NCBI GenBank assembly: GCA_035507915.1
Contig: DATJNS010000554.1
Span: 1-25,993, forward strand
From: JACQAI01 sp035507915
Lineage (GTDB): Bacteria; Pseudomonadota; Alphaproteobacteria; Elsterales; Elsteraceae
Reading direction: 5' to 3'
DNA: 25,993 nucleotides
The notes under the pieces were generated by a model. It saw only the letters and a list, made by a program, of their open reading frames with translations, was not told where the DNA came from and did no database searches. Every line of letters starts with the position of its first letter. The first letter of the stretch is position 1. The position numbers were made by a program, and so were the translations under genes. Shown one piece after another: positions 15,409 to 25,993 of this stretch.

Positions 15409-15436
15409 TTGCATAGGGGGCTGCAAGTGCTACAGT
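15409..15436 (+). promoter_or_regulatory. Candidate icd promoter with internal dyad
   Basis: TTGCAT (15409–15414), 16 bp, and TACAGT (15431–15436) look like a sigma-70 promoter 91 bp upstream of the icd ATG. CTTGCA at 15408–15413 and TGCAAG at 15422–15427 form a 6-bp inverted repeat with an 8-bp spacer within it, placed as a repressor site would be. No experimental or comparative evidence is available to me. Confidence 0.4.
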
Positions 15437-15527
15437 CCCGGCCTTTCCGGCCCTCCAACGGCCCGTCCCCGCGCATCCGGGCGCGAGCGGAGCGTCGCCG
15501 AGACGTGGCCTTGCTGCGGAGCCGCTC

Positions 15528-16742
15528 ATGCCGAAGATCAAGGTCGCCAAGCCCGTCGTCGAGCTCGACGGCGATGAAATGACCCGGATCATTTGGAAGA
15601 ACATCCGCGAGCAGCTGATCCTGCCCTTCCTCGATGTCGATCTGATCTATTTCGATCTCGGCGTCGAGGCGCGCGACAAGACCAATGATCAGATCACCAT
15701 CGACTCGGCCGAGGCGATTAAGAAGCACGGCGTCGGCGTGAAGTGCGCGACCATCACGCCCGACGAAGGACGGGTGAAGGAATTCAACCTCAAGCAGATG
15801 TGGAAGTCGCCCAACGGCACGATCCGCAACATCATCGGCGGCACGATCTTCCGCGAGCCGATCATCTGCAAGAACGTGCCGCGGCTGGTGCCCGGCTGGA
15901 CCCAGCCGATCGTGATCGGCCGCCACGGCTTCGGCGACCAGTACCGCGCCACCGACTTCCTGGTGCCCGGCCCGGGCAAGCTGACCGTCACGTTCACGCC
16001 GGACGGCGGCGGCGCGCCGATCACGCGCGAGGTCTACCAGTACAAGGAGCCGGGCGTGGCGATGGCCATGTATAATCTCGACGAGTCGATCCGCGGCTTC
16101 GCGCGCTCGTCCATGAATTACGGGCTGGCGCGCGGCTGGCCGGTCTATCTGTCGACCAAGAACACCATCCTCAAGGCCTATGACGGCCGCTTCAAGGACA
16201 TCTTCCAGGAGGTGTTCGAGAAGGAATTCGCCGACAAGTTCAAGGCGAAGAAGATCGTCTACGAGCATCGCCTGATCGACGACATGGTCGCGGCGTGTCT
16301 GAAGTGGAGCGGCGCCTTCGTGTGGGCGTGCAAGAACTACGACGGCGACGTGCAGTCCGACACGGTGGCGCAGGGTTTCGGCTCGCTCGGCCTGATGACC
16401 TCGGTCTTGTTGACGCCCGACGGCAAGACGGTCGAGGCCGAGGCCGCGCACGGCACCGTGACGCGCCACTATCGCGAGTACCAGAAGGGCCGCGAGACCT
16501 CGACCAACCCGATCGCCTCGATCTTCGCCTGGACGCGCGGGCTCAACTACCGCGGCACGTTCGACAACACGCCCGACGTCTGCAAGTTCGCCCAGACGCT
16601 CGAGAAGGTGTGCGTCGACACGGTCGAGAGCGGCTCGATGACCAAGGACTTGGCGTTGCTGATCGGTCCCGACCAGTCGTGGCTGACCACCAGCCAATTC
16701 TTCCAGAAGGTCGTCGACAACATGAAGAAGGCGATGGCGTAA
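15528..16742 (+). CDS. icd: NADP-dependent isocitrate dehydrogenase, homodimeric type
   Basis: It converts isocitrate and NADP+ to 2-oxoglutarate, CO2 and NADPH in the TCA cycle. The 404-aa protein belongs to the eukaryote-like type II dimeric family usual in alphaproteobacteria (about 404–407 aa). Substrate-binding SPNGTIRN is at 94–101 and the R-rich GGTIFREPI at 104–112; the metal-site region IDDMVAACLKW and NYDGDVQSD lie at about 247–275. The NADP-specific HGTVTRHYREYQ region is near 307–319. The gene is preceded by a 248-bp leader region with a promoter-like element. A second isocitrate dehydrogenase of the monomeric family follows after 45 bp. Confidence 0.97.
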   Translation: MPKIKVAKPVVELDGDEMTRIIWKNIREQLILPFLDVDLIYFDLGVEARDKTNDQITIDSAEAIKKHGVGVKCATITPDEGRVKEFNLKQMWKSPNGTIRNIIGGTIFREPIICKNVPRLVPGWTQPIVIGRHGFGDQYRATDFLVPGPGKLTVTFTPDGGGAPITREVYQYKEPGVAMAMYNLDESIRGFARSSMNYGLARGWPVYLSTKNTILKAYDGRFKDIFQEVFEKEFADKFKAKKIVYEHRLIDDMVAACLKWSGAFVWACKNYDGDVQSDTVAQGFGSLGLMTSVLLTPDGKTVEAEAAHGTVTRHYREYQKGRETSTNPIASIFAWTRGLNYRGTFDNTPDVCKFAQTLEKVCVDTVESGSMTKDLALLIGPDQSWLTTSQFFQKVVDNMKKAMA

Positions 16743-16787
16743 TTGCCACGCCGATAACGAACGAATGCGGCGCGCGGAGGTGCAAGC

Positions 16788-19010
16788 ATGCCAGATCTCG
16801 AAATCGTTTGGACGAAGGTTGATGAAGCGCCTGGGCTTGCCACGCATTCCCTGCTGCCGATCGTCCAAGCCTTCGTCGGGGCGGCCCACGTGAAGATGAA
16901 GCTGAAGGACATTTCCCTGACCGGCCGCATCATCGCCAACTTCCCCGACAAGCTGACACCGGCGCAAAAGATCAACGACGAGCTCGCCGAGCTTGGCAAG
17001 CTTGCGATGCGGCCCGAGGCCAACATCATCAAGCTGCCCAACATCTCTGCCTCGATCCCGCAGCTGAAGGCCGCGATCAAGGAGTTACAGAGCAAGGGCT
17101 ACGACGTGCCGAATTATCCGGACAGCGACGCGACGCCAGCGGACAAGGAAATCCGCGCGCGCTACGGCAAGGTGCTCGGCAGCGCCGTCAATCCCGTGTT
17201 GCGCGAGGGCAATTCCGACCGCCGCGCCGCCGGCGCCGTGAAGCAGTTCGCGCGCAGCCATCCGCACAAGATGGGCGCCTGGAGCAAGGACTCGAAAACC
17301 CGCGTGGCGCACATGTCGAGCGACGATTTCTACGGTTCGGAGGTCGCGACGACCATTGCGGCACCGACCAATGCCCGTATCGAGTTGGTCGGCAGCGATG
17401 GCGCGGTCACGGTGCTGAAGACGAAGACGCCGCTTCTGGCCGGCGAAATCATCGACGCATCGGTGATGAGCCGTAAGGCATTGCGCGCCTTCTTCGCCGC
17501 GCAGATCGCCGCGGCGAAGAAGGACGGCATCCTGTTCTCGCTGCACGTCAAGACCACCATGATGAAGATCTCCGATCCCATCCTGTTCGGTCATTGCGTG
17601 TCCGTGTTCTTCGCTGATGTGTTCGAGAAGCATGGCGCCACGCTGGCGCGCCTGGGCGTCGATCCCGACAACGGCGTGGCCGACATGCTGACCCGGATCG
17701 AGACGTTGCCGGAGGCGGAAAAGGCGGCCATCAAGGCCGATATCCAGGCCACCTACGCGAAACAGCCTGGCCTCGCCATGGTCAATTCCGATCGCGGCAT
17801 CACCAACCTGCACGTGCCGAGCGATACGATCATCGATGCATCGATGCCGGCGATGATTCGCGAATCCGGACACATGTGGGGCGCTGACGGCAAGCTGCAC
17901 GACGTCATCGCCGCGATCCCCGATCGTTGCTACGCGACGCTGTTCCAGGCCACCATCGAGGACTGCAAGGCGCATGGCGCCTTCGATCCGAAGACCATGG
18001 GCTCCGTGCCGAACGTAGGTTTGATGGCGCAGCAAGCCGAGGAGTATGGCTCGCACGACAAGACGTTCGAGCTCGCCGCGAGCGGAACGGTGCGCGTGGT
18101 CGCCGATGACGGCACGGTTCTGCTGTCGCGCCCGGTCGAGACCGGTGACATCTTCCGGATGTGCCAGGTCAAGGACGCGCCGATCCAGGACTGGGTCAAG
18201 CTTGGGGTGCGCCGCGCGCGCCTGACCAGCACCCCGGCAGTGTTCTGGCTCGACGCCAAACGCGCGCACGACGCGCAGTTGATCGCCAAGGTCGAGAAAT
18301 ACCTCAAGAACGAGGACACCTCGGGCCTGGACATCCGCATCCTGGCGCCGGTCGAGGCGATCAAGTTCTCGTTCGAGCGCATTCGCAAGGGGCTCGACAC
18401 CATCTCCGTCACCGGCAATGTGCTGCGCGACTACTTGACCGATCTTTTCCCGATCATGGAGCTGGGAACGTCGGCCAAAATGCTGTCGATCGTTCCGTTG
18501 CTGGCGGGCGGCGGGTTATTCGAGACCGGAGCCGGCGGCTCAGCGCCCAAGCATGTGGAGCAGTTCCAGCACGAAGGGTATCTGCGCTGGGATTCGCTGG
18601 GCGAATTCCTGGCGCTCGGCGCTTCGCTGGAACATCTGGCGCAGACAAGTGGGAATGAGGACGTGAAGGTTTTGGCCGAGACGCTCGATGAGGCCAACGG
18701 CATGATCCTCGAGAATAACCGTTCCCCGGCACGACAGGTTGGCGAGCTGGATAATCGTGGCAGCCATTTCTATCTGGCCCTCTATTGGGCACAGGCGCTG
18801 GCCCGGCGGGACAACAGTTCGGCACTGTCGGCCCGCTTCAAACCGCTGGCGGAGGCGCTGGCGGCCAACGAGGCCAAGATCAATGCTGAGCTGATCGCCG
18901 CGCAGGGTAAGCCGGTGGATACTGGCGGCTATTACCTGCCCGATCAGGCCAAGACATCGGCAGCGATGCGGCCGAGTGCGACGCTGAACGCTGCGCTCGC
19001 CGCTCTCTGA
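16788..19010 (+). CDS. NADP-dependent isocitrate dehydrogenase, monomeric type
   Basis: This 740-aa enzyme catalyses the same reaction as the upstream icd product but belongs to the unrelated-in-sequence monomeric family (about 740 aa). Hallmarks are SAVNPVLREGNSDRRAAG (132–149), HVKTTMMKISDPI (253–265), SDTIIDASMPAMIR (near 345–358), PNVGLMAQQAEEYGSHDKTF (near 405–424), VTGNVLRDYLTDLFP and GGLFETGAGGSAPKH. S132, N135, R139, R145 and K255 coincide, from memory, with the substrate-contact numbering of the Azotobacter vinelandii enzyme. GGAGG lies 7 nt before the ATG. The 45-bp gap after icd allows co-transcription. Third-position G/C is lower than in neighbours (hand counts roughly 70–80% in samples from both ends, against over 85% in icd), a hint of later acquisition. 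Confidence 0.97.
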   Translation: MPDLEIVWTKVDEAPGLATHSLLPIVQAFVGAAHVKMKLKDISLTGRIIANFPDKLTPAQKINDELAELGKLAMRPEANIIKLPNISASIPQLKAAIKELQSKGYDVPNYPDSDATPADKEIRARYGKVLGSAVNPVLREGNSDRRAAGAVKQFARSHPHKMGAWSKDSKTRVAHMSSDDFYGSEVATTIAAPTNARIELVGSDGAVTVLKTKTPLLAGEIIDASVMSRKALRAFFAAQIAAAKKDGILFSLHVKTTMMKISDPILFGHCVSVFFADVFEKHGATLARLGVDPDNGVADMLTRIETLPEAEKAAIKADIQATYAKQPGLAMVNSDRGITNLHVPSDTIIDASMPAMIRESGHMWGADGKLHDVIAAIPDRCYATLFQATIEDCKAHGAFDPKTMGSVPNVGLMAQQAEEYGSHDKTFELAASGTVRVVADDGTVLLSRPVETGDIFRMCQVKDAPIQDWVKLGVRRARLTSTPAVFWLDAKRAHDAQLIAKVEKYLKNEDTSGLDIRILAPVEAIKFSFERIRKGLDTISVTGNVLRDYLTDLFPIMELGTSAKMLSIVPLLAGGGLFETGAGGSAPKHVEQFQHEGYLRWDSLGEFLALGASLEHLAQTSGNEDVKVLAETLDEANGMILENNRSPARQVGELDNRGSHFYLALYWAQALARRDNSSALSARFKPLAEALAANEAKINAELIAAQGKPVDTGGYYLPDQAKTSAAMRPSATLNAALAAL

Positions 19011-19040
19011 CGCGACGTCAGGCGAGCCGCCCAGGGTAGC

Positions 19041-19187
19041 CATCCTCGGCCTCGCGCCGAGGATCCACGTCTTTGAGCTGCTCGCACGTCTGCCGCCCGC
19101 CAACCCCGCCGCGCGAGCAGGGTTGGCGTGGCGGTTGCTCGCGCGGCTGAAACAAAGGGCGTGGATGCTCGGACAAGCCCGAGCATG
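19041..19187. repeat. Composite REP-like palindrome (two inverted hairpins)
   Basis: Two hairpins face each other: ATCCTCGGC/GCCGAGGAT (19042–19064, 9-bp stem) and ATGCTCGG/CCGAGCAT (19165–19186, 8-bp stem). Inside them ATCCACG (19063–19069) pairs with CGTGGAT (19160–19166), CTTTG (19071–19075) with CAAAG (19153–19157), and CCAACCC (19100–19106) with GGGTTGG (19120–19126). The whole is an imperfect 147-bp palindrome between the converging idh and alaS genes. Its outer units resemble the short palindromes (GCTCGGGCTTGTCCGAGC-like, followed by ATCCACG) that are scattered in many alphaproteobacterial genomes. It may also end transcription for both genes. Confidence 0.75.
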
Positions 19188-19230
19188 ACGCTGAAGCGGC
19201 GGAACCGGGGCGCGTAGGCGCGCGGTGTGG

Positions 19231-21879
<2,649 letters not shown>

Positions 21880-22107
21880 GGCGTCCGAATCGTGGGGCGG
21901 CGGGGCTGGGACGGCCGGTTGGGGGCCGCGGGTCGGTTCACAAACCAGGTCAGCGAATCGACCCTATGGCCTTGTACCGTGGGGGCTCTGCCCTGTCCAG
22001 GAAGTGGGCCCGGCCGGTCCGGCCGGCAAGCCGCGGGAGACCCGCCCGAACCGTCGACGCCATCCCGGCGTTTCCCAAGCACGCCCAACGCCCCGAGGGA
22101 GGTGTGG

Positions 22108-22344
22108 ATGACGACCCTGCGGATAGCTCTCTTCGCTGCGCTCGCCGGCGTGATCGGGGCCAGCGCCCTATGCGGTCCGGCGCGCGCCGACGACCGCGAC
22201 CACCGGCGCGACGACCGGCGTCACGAGCGCCATTGGGATCACGATCACGATCGCTACGCCTACGGCGTGGCGCCGCCGCCGGTGGTCTATTCGCCGCCCG
22301 TGGTGGCGTCGCCCGGCCTGAACCTGATGTTCAACTTCCGCTAG
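22108..22344 (+). CDS. Small secreted His/Asp-rich protein
   Basis: A 78-aa product with a signal peptide (residues 1–27, hydrophobic core IALFAALAGVIGASAL, cut after ARA) and a mature part of only about 51 residues. The first mature stretch is packed with Asp, Arg and His (DDRDHRRDDRRHERHWDHDHDR), followed by Pro/Val-rich PPPVVYSPPVV and the end NLMFNFR. Such proteins are common in alphaproteobacteria; metal binding is a guess from composition. GGAGG 5 nt before the ATG makes the start firm. It is divergent from alaS (228-bp gap) and converges on recA. The upstream gap holds CCGGCCGG-T-CCGGCCGG at 22010–22026, a strong hairpin of unknown use. Confidence 0.8.
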   Translation: MTTLRIALFAALAGVIGASALCGPARADDRDHRRDDRRHERHWDHDHDRYAYGVAPPPVVYSPPVVASPGLNLMFNFR

Positions 22345-22444
22345 GCGCGGCCCGCCACCGGACGACGCTCCGCCGATCGAAACGCCGCACGCCGCCCGGG
22401 TCTGGCCCGGAGCCGCGTGCGTCGTTCCGCCCGTAAACTCGCCC

Positions 22445-22464
22445 CCGCCTGCCGGAGCAGGCGG
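22445..22464. terminator. Candidate terminator between convergent small gene and recA
   Basis: CCGCCTGC (22445–22452) and GCAGGCGG (22457–22464) form a perfect 8-bp stem with a CGGA loop, 20 bp past the recA stop. No poly-T tail is present on either strand, but the stem is very stable and lies where both transcripts should end. Confidence 0.55.
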
Positions 22465-22484
22465 AATTCAGGCCCCTCGGGGCG

Positions 22485-23552
<1,068 letters not shown>

Positions 23553-23612
23553 GGCATTCCCCTTCTTATTCCATAGGCCCCCAGACGGCGCAATCCGCCC
23601 GGCCAGAACGGA

Positions 23613-23642
23613 CTTGTACCCTGTCTGTTCTCGTTTCGTCAA
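23613..23642 (-). promoter_or_regulatory. Candidate recA promoter
   Basis: On the minus strand, TTGACG (complement of 23637–23642, 5 of 6 to consensus) and TACAAG (complement of 23613–23618, 4 of 6) are separated by 18 bp. Transcription would start near 23605 and give a leader of about 50 nt. It is the best promoter-like pair in the window. Confidence 0.55.
23616..23630. promoter_or_regulatory. Candidate LexA (SOS) box of recA
   Basis: GTAC at 23616 and GTTC at 23627 are separated by 7 bp, one base off the alphaproteobacterial LexA direct repeat GTTC-N7-GTTC. The site lies between the -10 and -35 of the recA promoter, where repression would work. An inverted pair GTTCT-N10-AGAAC (23627–23646) overlaps it. 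Confidence 0.45.
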
Positions 23643-23836
23643 GAACAAAACGGGCACATCAGGACATTCTCGGGCTGGTTGCCCCGTCCTCCGCCCGGGC
23701 GTGCGTCCGGCCGATGTCCACCGAGCAGAATCCGGTAACCCCCGTCCGTCTGCACGCAGCGACACGGCTGATGCCGGGGAGCACACCCGGGTGTCGCGGT
23801 TCGTGAGCCCGACGGAGGCGCCGCCTTGGGGGCCGC

Positions 23837-25630
23837 TCAGGAGCGGGCTTCGCTGCGCGTGACTTCCTTCACCCGGAGGGCGAGCTGTTTCAGGCTGAAG
23901 GGCTTGGGCAGGAACAAGACGTCGCCGGCGGCCGCGATGCGCCCGCGCAGGTCCTCGTCGGTGTGGCCCGAGATGCAGATCACGTTGATGTCGGGGCGCT
24001 GCTCGCGCACGAGCTTGATCAGGCTCGGCCCATCGAGCACCGGCATCACGGCGTCGGTGATCAGCACGTCGACGCGCTGCTCGGCGAGCCCGCCCAGGAG
24101 CTCGAGCGCGGCCTCGCCCGATTTCGCCTCGAGCACGCGGTAGCCCTTGTTCCGCAAGGCGCGCGCGGTGAACAGGCGCACCGGATCCTCGTCCTCGACC
24201 AGCAGCACGGTGGCGTTGCCGGTGAGGTCGGTGTCGGCGCGCTCGGTCTCCTCGGTCGCCGGCCGCTCCTCGGCCGGCACGCCGCCGGCGTGGCGCGGCA
24301 GGTAGATCGCGAAGGTGGTGCCCTGGCTCGGGCTCGGCGCCGGCTCGGAGTCGACCAGGATGAAGCCGCCGGTCTGGCGCACGATGCCGTAGACCGTCGA
24401 GAGGCCGAGACCGGTGCCCATGCCGACCGGCTTGGTCGTGAAGAACGGCTCGAAGATGCGCGCCTGGACGTCCTTCGGGATGCCGGTGCCGGTGTCGATC
24501 ACCTCGATGCGGACGTAGTCGCCCGACGGCATGGTCTCGTGCGCGACGTCGACCGGCTCGACGACCGACACGTTCGAGGTCCGCACGGTGAGCGCGCCGC
24601 CGTTCGGCATGGCGTCACGCGCGTTGACCGCGAGGTTGATGATCACCTGCTCGAACTGGCTCTGATCGACGCGCACCAGGCCGAGGTCGCGGCCGTGGGC
24701 GATCTTGAGCATCACCTGCTGGCCGATCAGCCGGCGCAAGAGGTGCGACAGCTCGGCCAGCGTGTCGGTGATGTCGAGGACCTTCGGGCGCAGGGTCTGC
24801 TGGCGCGAGAAGGCGAGCAGCTGGCGCACCAGGCTGGCCGCCCGGTTGGCGTTCTGCTTGATCTGCATGATGTCGGCGAACGACGGGTCGCCGGCGCGGT
24901 GGCGCAGCAACAGGAGGTCGCAGAAGCCGATCATCGCGGTCAGCAGATTGTTGAAGTCGTGCGCGACGCCGCCGGCGAGCTGGCCGACCGCCTGCATCTT
25001 GCGCGCCTGGACGACCTGGTTCTCGAGCTCCTTGAAGTTGGTGATGTCGATCAGATGGACGACGAAGCCGTCCGCACCGTGCGGCGGCGCGACACCGGCG
25101 GCGCTCGCGCCGGCATCGGCGGCGTCGGCGGACGCGCTGATGTAGGCCGCGACGGCGCGCCGCGGCGTGCCCGCGAGCCCGAGCTCGGCGCGCTGCTCGC
25201 GCGCGCCGGTCGCTGCGGCGTCGCGCAGCATCCTGAGCGCGGCGGCGCGATCCTCGAGCGCGACCAGGTCCTCGAGGCGGGCGCGCCGGAGCACGTCGGG
25301 GCTCTGGCCGCACAAGGCGGCGAATGCCTCGTTGAAGCGGGCGATCCGGCCGTCGCGCTCGACATAGGCGATGCCGAACGGCGCGCGGTCGAACAGCGCC
25401 GCCGGCGGCGCGGCGGGGCCCGGCGGCGGGCCGGGCGCCGGCACCGGGGGCCGCGCGGCGACGAGGTGCGCGGCCGCAGCGACGATCGAGCACGCCAGCG
25501 CGCCGGCAATCCAGAGGCTCGCGGTCGACGGCCAGACGAGCGCGCCAGCAGCGGCGAGCGCGGCCAGCCCGGCGGCCAGCGCGCAGGCGTGGCGACGGAC
25601 AGCGGTGGAACGGACGGCGGCGGTCGGCAC
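23837..25630 (-). CDS. cckA: Hybrid sensor histidine kinase CckA
   Basis: CckA phosphorylates ChpT, and through it CtrA, the cell-cycle and flagellar master regulator. The 597-aa protein has two N-terminal membrane segments (about 15–33 and 39–58), a Pro-rich linker, a PAS-like domain (about 77–197), HisKA with H224 in GGVAHDFNNLLTAMIGF, a HATPase domain (N-box near N332–N336, DTGTGIP 379–385, GTGLGLSTVYGIV 405–417) and a receiver domain with phospho-acceptor D526 and K576. HDFNNLLTAM plus a single C-terminal receiver is characteristic of CckA. It is shorter than the Caulobacter protein (about 690 aa), with a single PAS in view. The start is GTG 25630, the only start codon I find after the in-frame stop at 25691–25693. 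A -10-like TATAGT lies at 25690–25695 on the minus strand. Confidence 0.93.
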   Translation of the reverse strand: MPTAAVRSTAVRRHACALAAGLAALAAAGALVWPSTASLWIAGALACSIVAAAAHLVAARPPVPAPGPPPGPAAPPAALFDRAPFGIAYVERDGRIARFNEAFAALCGQSPDVLRRARLEDLVALEDRAAALRMLRDAAATGAREQRAELGLAGTPRRAVAAYISASADAADAGASAAGVAPPHGADGFVVHLIDITNFKELENQVVQARKMQAVGQLAGGVAHDFNNLLTAMIGFCDLLLLRHRAGDPSFADIMQIKQNANRAASLVRQLLAFSRQQTLRPKVLDITDTLAELSHLLRRLIGQQVMLKIAHGRDLGLVRVDQSQFEQVIINLAVNARDAMPNGGALTVRTSNVSVVEPVDVAHETMPSGDYVRIEVIDTGTGIPKDVQARIFEPFFTTKPVGMGTGLGLSTVYGIVRQTGGFILVDSEPAPSPSQGTTFAIYLPRHAGGVPAEERPATEETERADTDLTGNATVLLVEDEDPVRLFTARALRNKGYRVLEAKSGEAALELLGGLAEQRVDVLITDAVMPVLDGPSLIKLVREQRPDINVICISGHTDEDLRGRIAAAGDVLFLPKPFSLKQLALRVKEVTRSEARS

Positions 25631-25746
25631 GCGGGCGGCACCCCAGGAGTGGCTCGACGCGGCGTCGGCCGGGCCGAGCGCGCCGTTCGACTATAGCAGG
25701 TCTGGACCGGGTTTTGGCGGACGCCGGGCGGCCCGGCGCACGGGCC

Positions 25747-25993
25747 TCAATGCACCGCGTTCTTCCTGAGGCGCATCACGTAGCCGATCACCTCGGCCAC
25801 CGCCTTGTAGTGCTCGCGGGGGATCTCGTCGTCGACCTCGACGGTGGCGTAGAGCGTGCGGGAGAGCGGCGGATTCTGGACGATCGGGATGAAGTTCTCG
25901 CGCGCCTTCTCGATGATGCGGAAGGCGACGAGCTCGACGCCCTTGGCGACCAGGACGGGCGCGTTCATCCCCTGGTCGTACTTGAGCGCGCAG
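25747..25993 (-). CDS. flhB: Flagellar export protein FlhB, C-terminal part (cut by window edge)
   Basis: Only the last 81 or so codons are present; the frame runs off the right edge. The visible part matches the cytoplasmic C-terminal domain of FlhB just after the NPTH autocleavage site, which would lie outside: ALKYDQGMNAPVLVAKG, then IPIVQNPPLSRTLYATVEVDDEIP and HYKAVAEVIGYVMRLR. FlhB switches the flagellar export apparatus from rod/hook to filament proteins. The reading continues unbroken upstream of the ATG at 25968 (codons for ALKYDQG), so that ATG is internal. Its position 116 bp before cckA on the same strand links flagellar assembly genes and the CtrA pathway. It cannot be excluded that it is a stand-alone FlhB-like domain protein. 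Confidence 0.9.
   Translation of the reverse strand, partial: CALKYDQGMNAPVLVAKGVELVAFRIIEKARENFIPIVQNPPLSRTLYATVEVDDEIPREHYKAVAEVIGYVMRLRKNAVH

Noticed and set aside
22010..22026. CCGGCCGG-T-CCGGCCGG hairpin as an alaS regulatory RNA
   Set aside because: It lies about 130 bp upstream of alaS with no T-box or other known riboswitch feature, and such palindromes arise easily at this GC content.
23553..23786. N-terminal extension of RecA
   Set aside because: It would cross the promoter and SOS-like box and is not similar to any RecA.

Overview
This is a GC-rich (roughly 70%) chromosomal segment from an alphaproteobacterium. The evidence is a CckA-type hybrid histidine kinase next to the 3' end of flhB, the neighbourhood cckA–recA–alaS–icd, a short pyruvoyl-type Psd overlapping PssA, and extreme G/C third-position use. 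A free-living, flagellated, metabolically broad soil or water bacterium is likely. The family cannot be fixed from sequence alone; Rhodospirillales-like or Rhizobiales-like would both fit.

Region 1 (about 1–9.95 kb) is accessory metabolism. A MmgE/PrpD protein converges on a VOC-family extradiol-dioxygenase-like protein, which is divergent from a HAD hydrolase. A minus-strand run follows, in transcription order: ECF-type sigma factor, SDR dehydrogenase, D-2-hydroxyacid dehydrogenase, DUF1345 membrane protein, and a Bug/TctC solute-binding protein. An unknown 147-aa protein lies upstream of the sigma factor. Divergent from it is a full-length UxaA/GarD-type sugar-acid dehydratase behind a promoter-like region with a LacI-type palindrome. 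Together these suggest uptake and oxidation or dehydration of hydroxy acids or sugar acids; the substrate is not determined.

Region 2 (about 10–15.3 kb) is envelope and small electron-transfer functions. It has a small unknown protein, pssA and psd overlapping by 4 bp (phosphatidylethanolamine synthesis), an unknown 176-aa protein, a LysM protein, a cytochrome b561-like protein and a class II-type cytochrome c on opposite strands, and a LOG-family protein.

Region 3 (about 15.4–26 kb) is core. It holds the dimeric NADP isocitrate dehydrogenase (icd) and, 45 bp downstream, a second, unrelated monomeric NADP isocitrate dehydrogenase. A composite palindromic repeat follows, then alaS, a small secreted His/Asp-rich protein, recA with a promoter and SOS-like box, cckA, and the truncated 3' end of flhB at the window edge.

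No tRNA, rRNA, CRISPR array, insertion sequence or phage gene was seen. No gap between genes exceeds 300 bp. I did not find a convincing new multi-gene system. The most notable items are the tandem pair of non-homologous isocitrate dehydrogenases, the REP-like composite palindrome beside it, and the palindromes in front of the dehydratase and sigma-factor genes.
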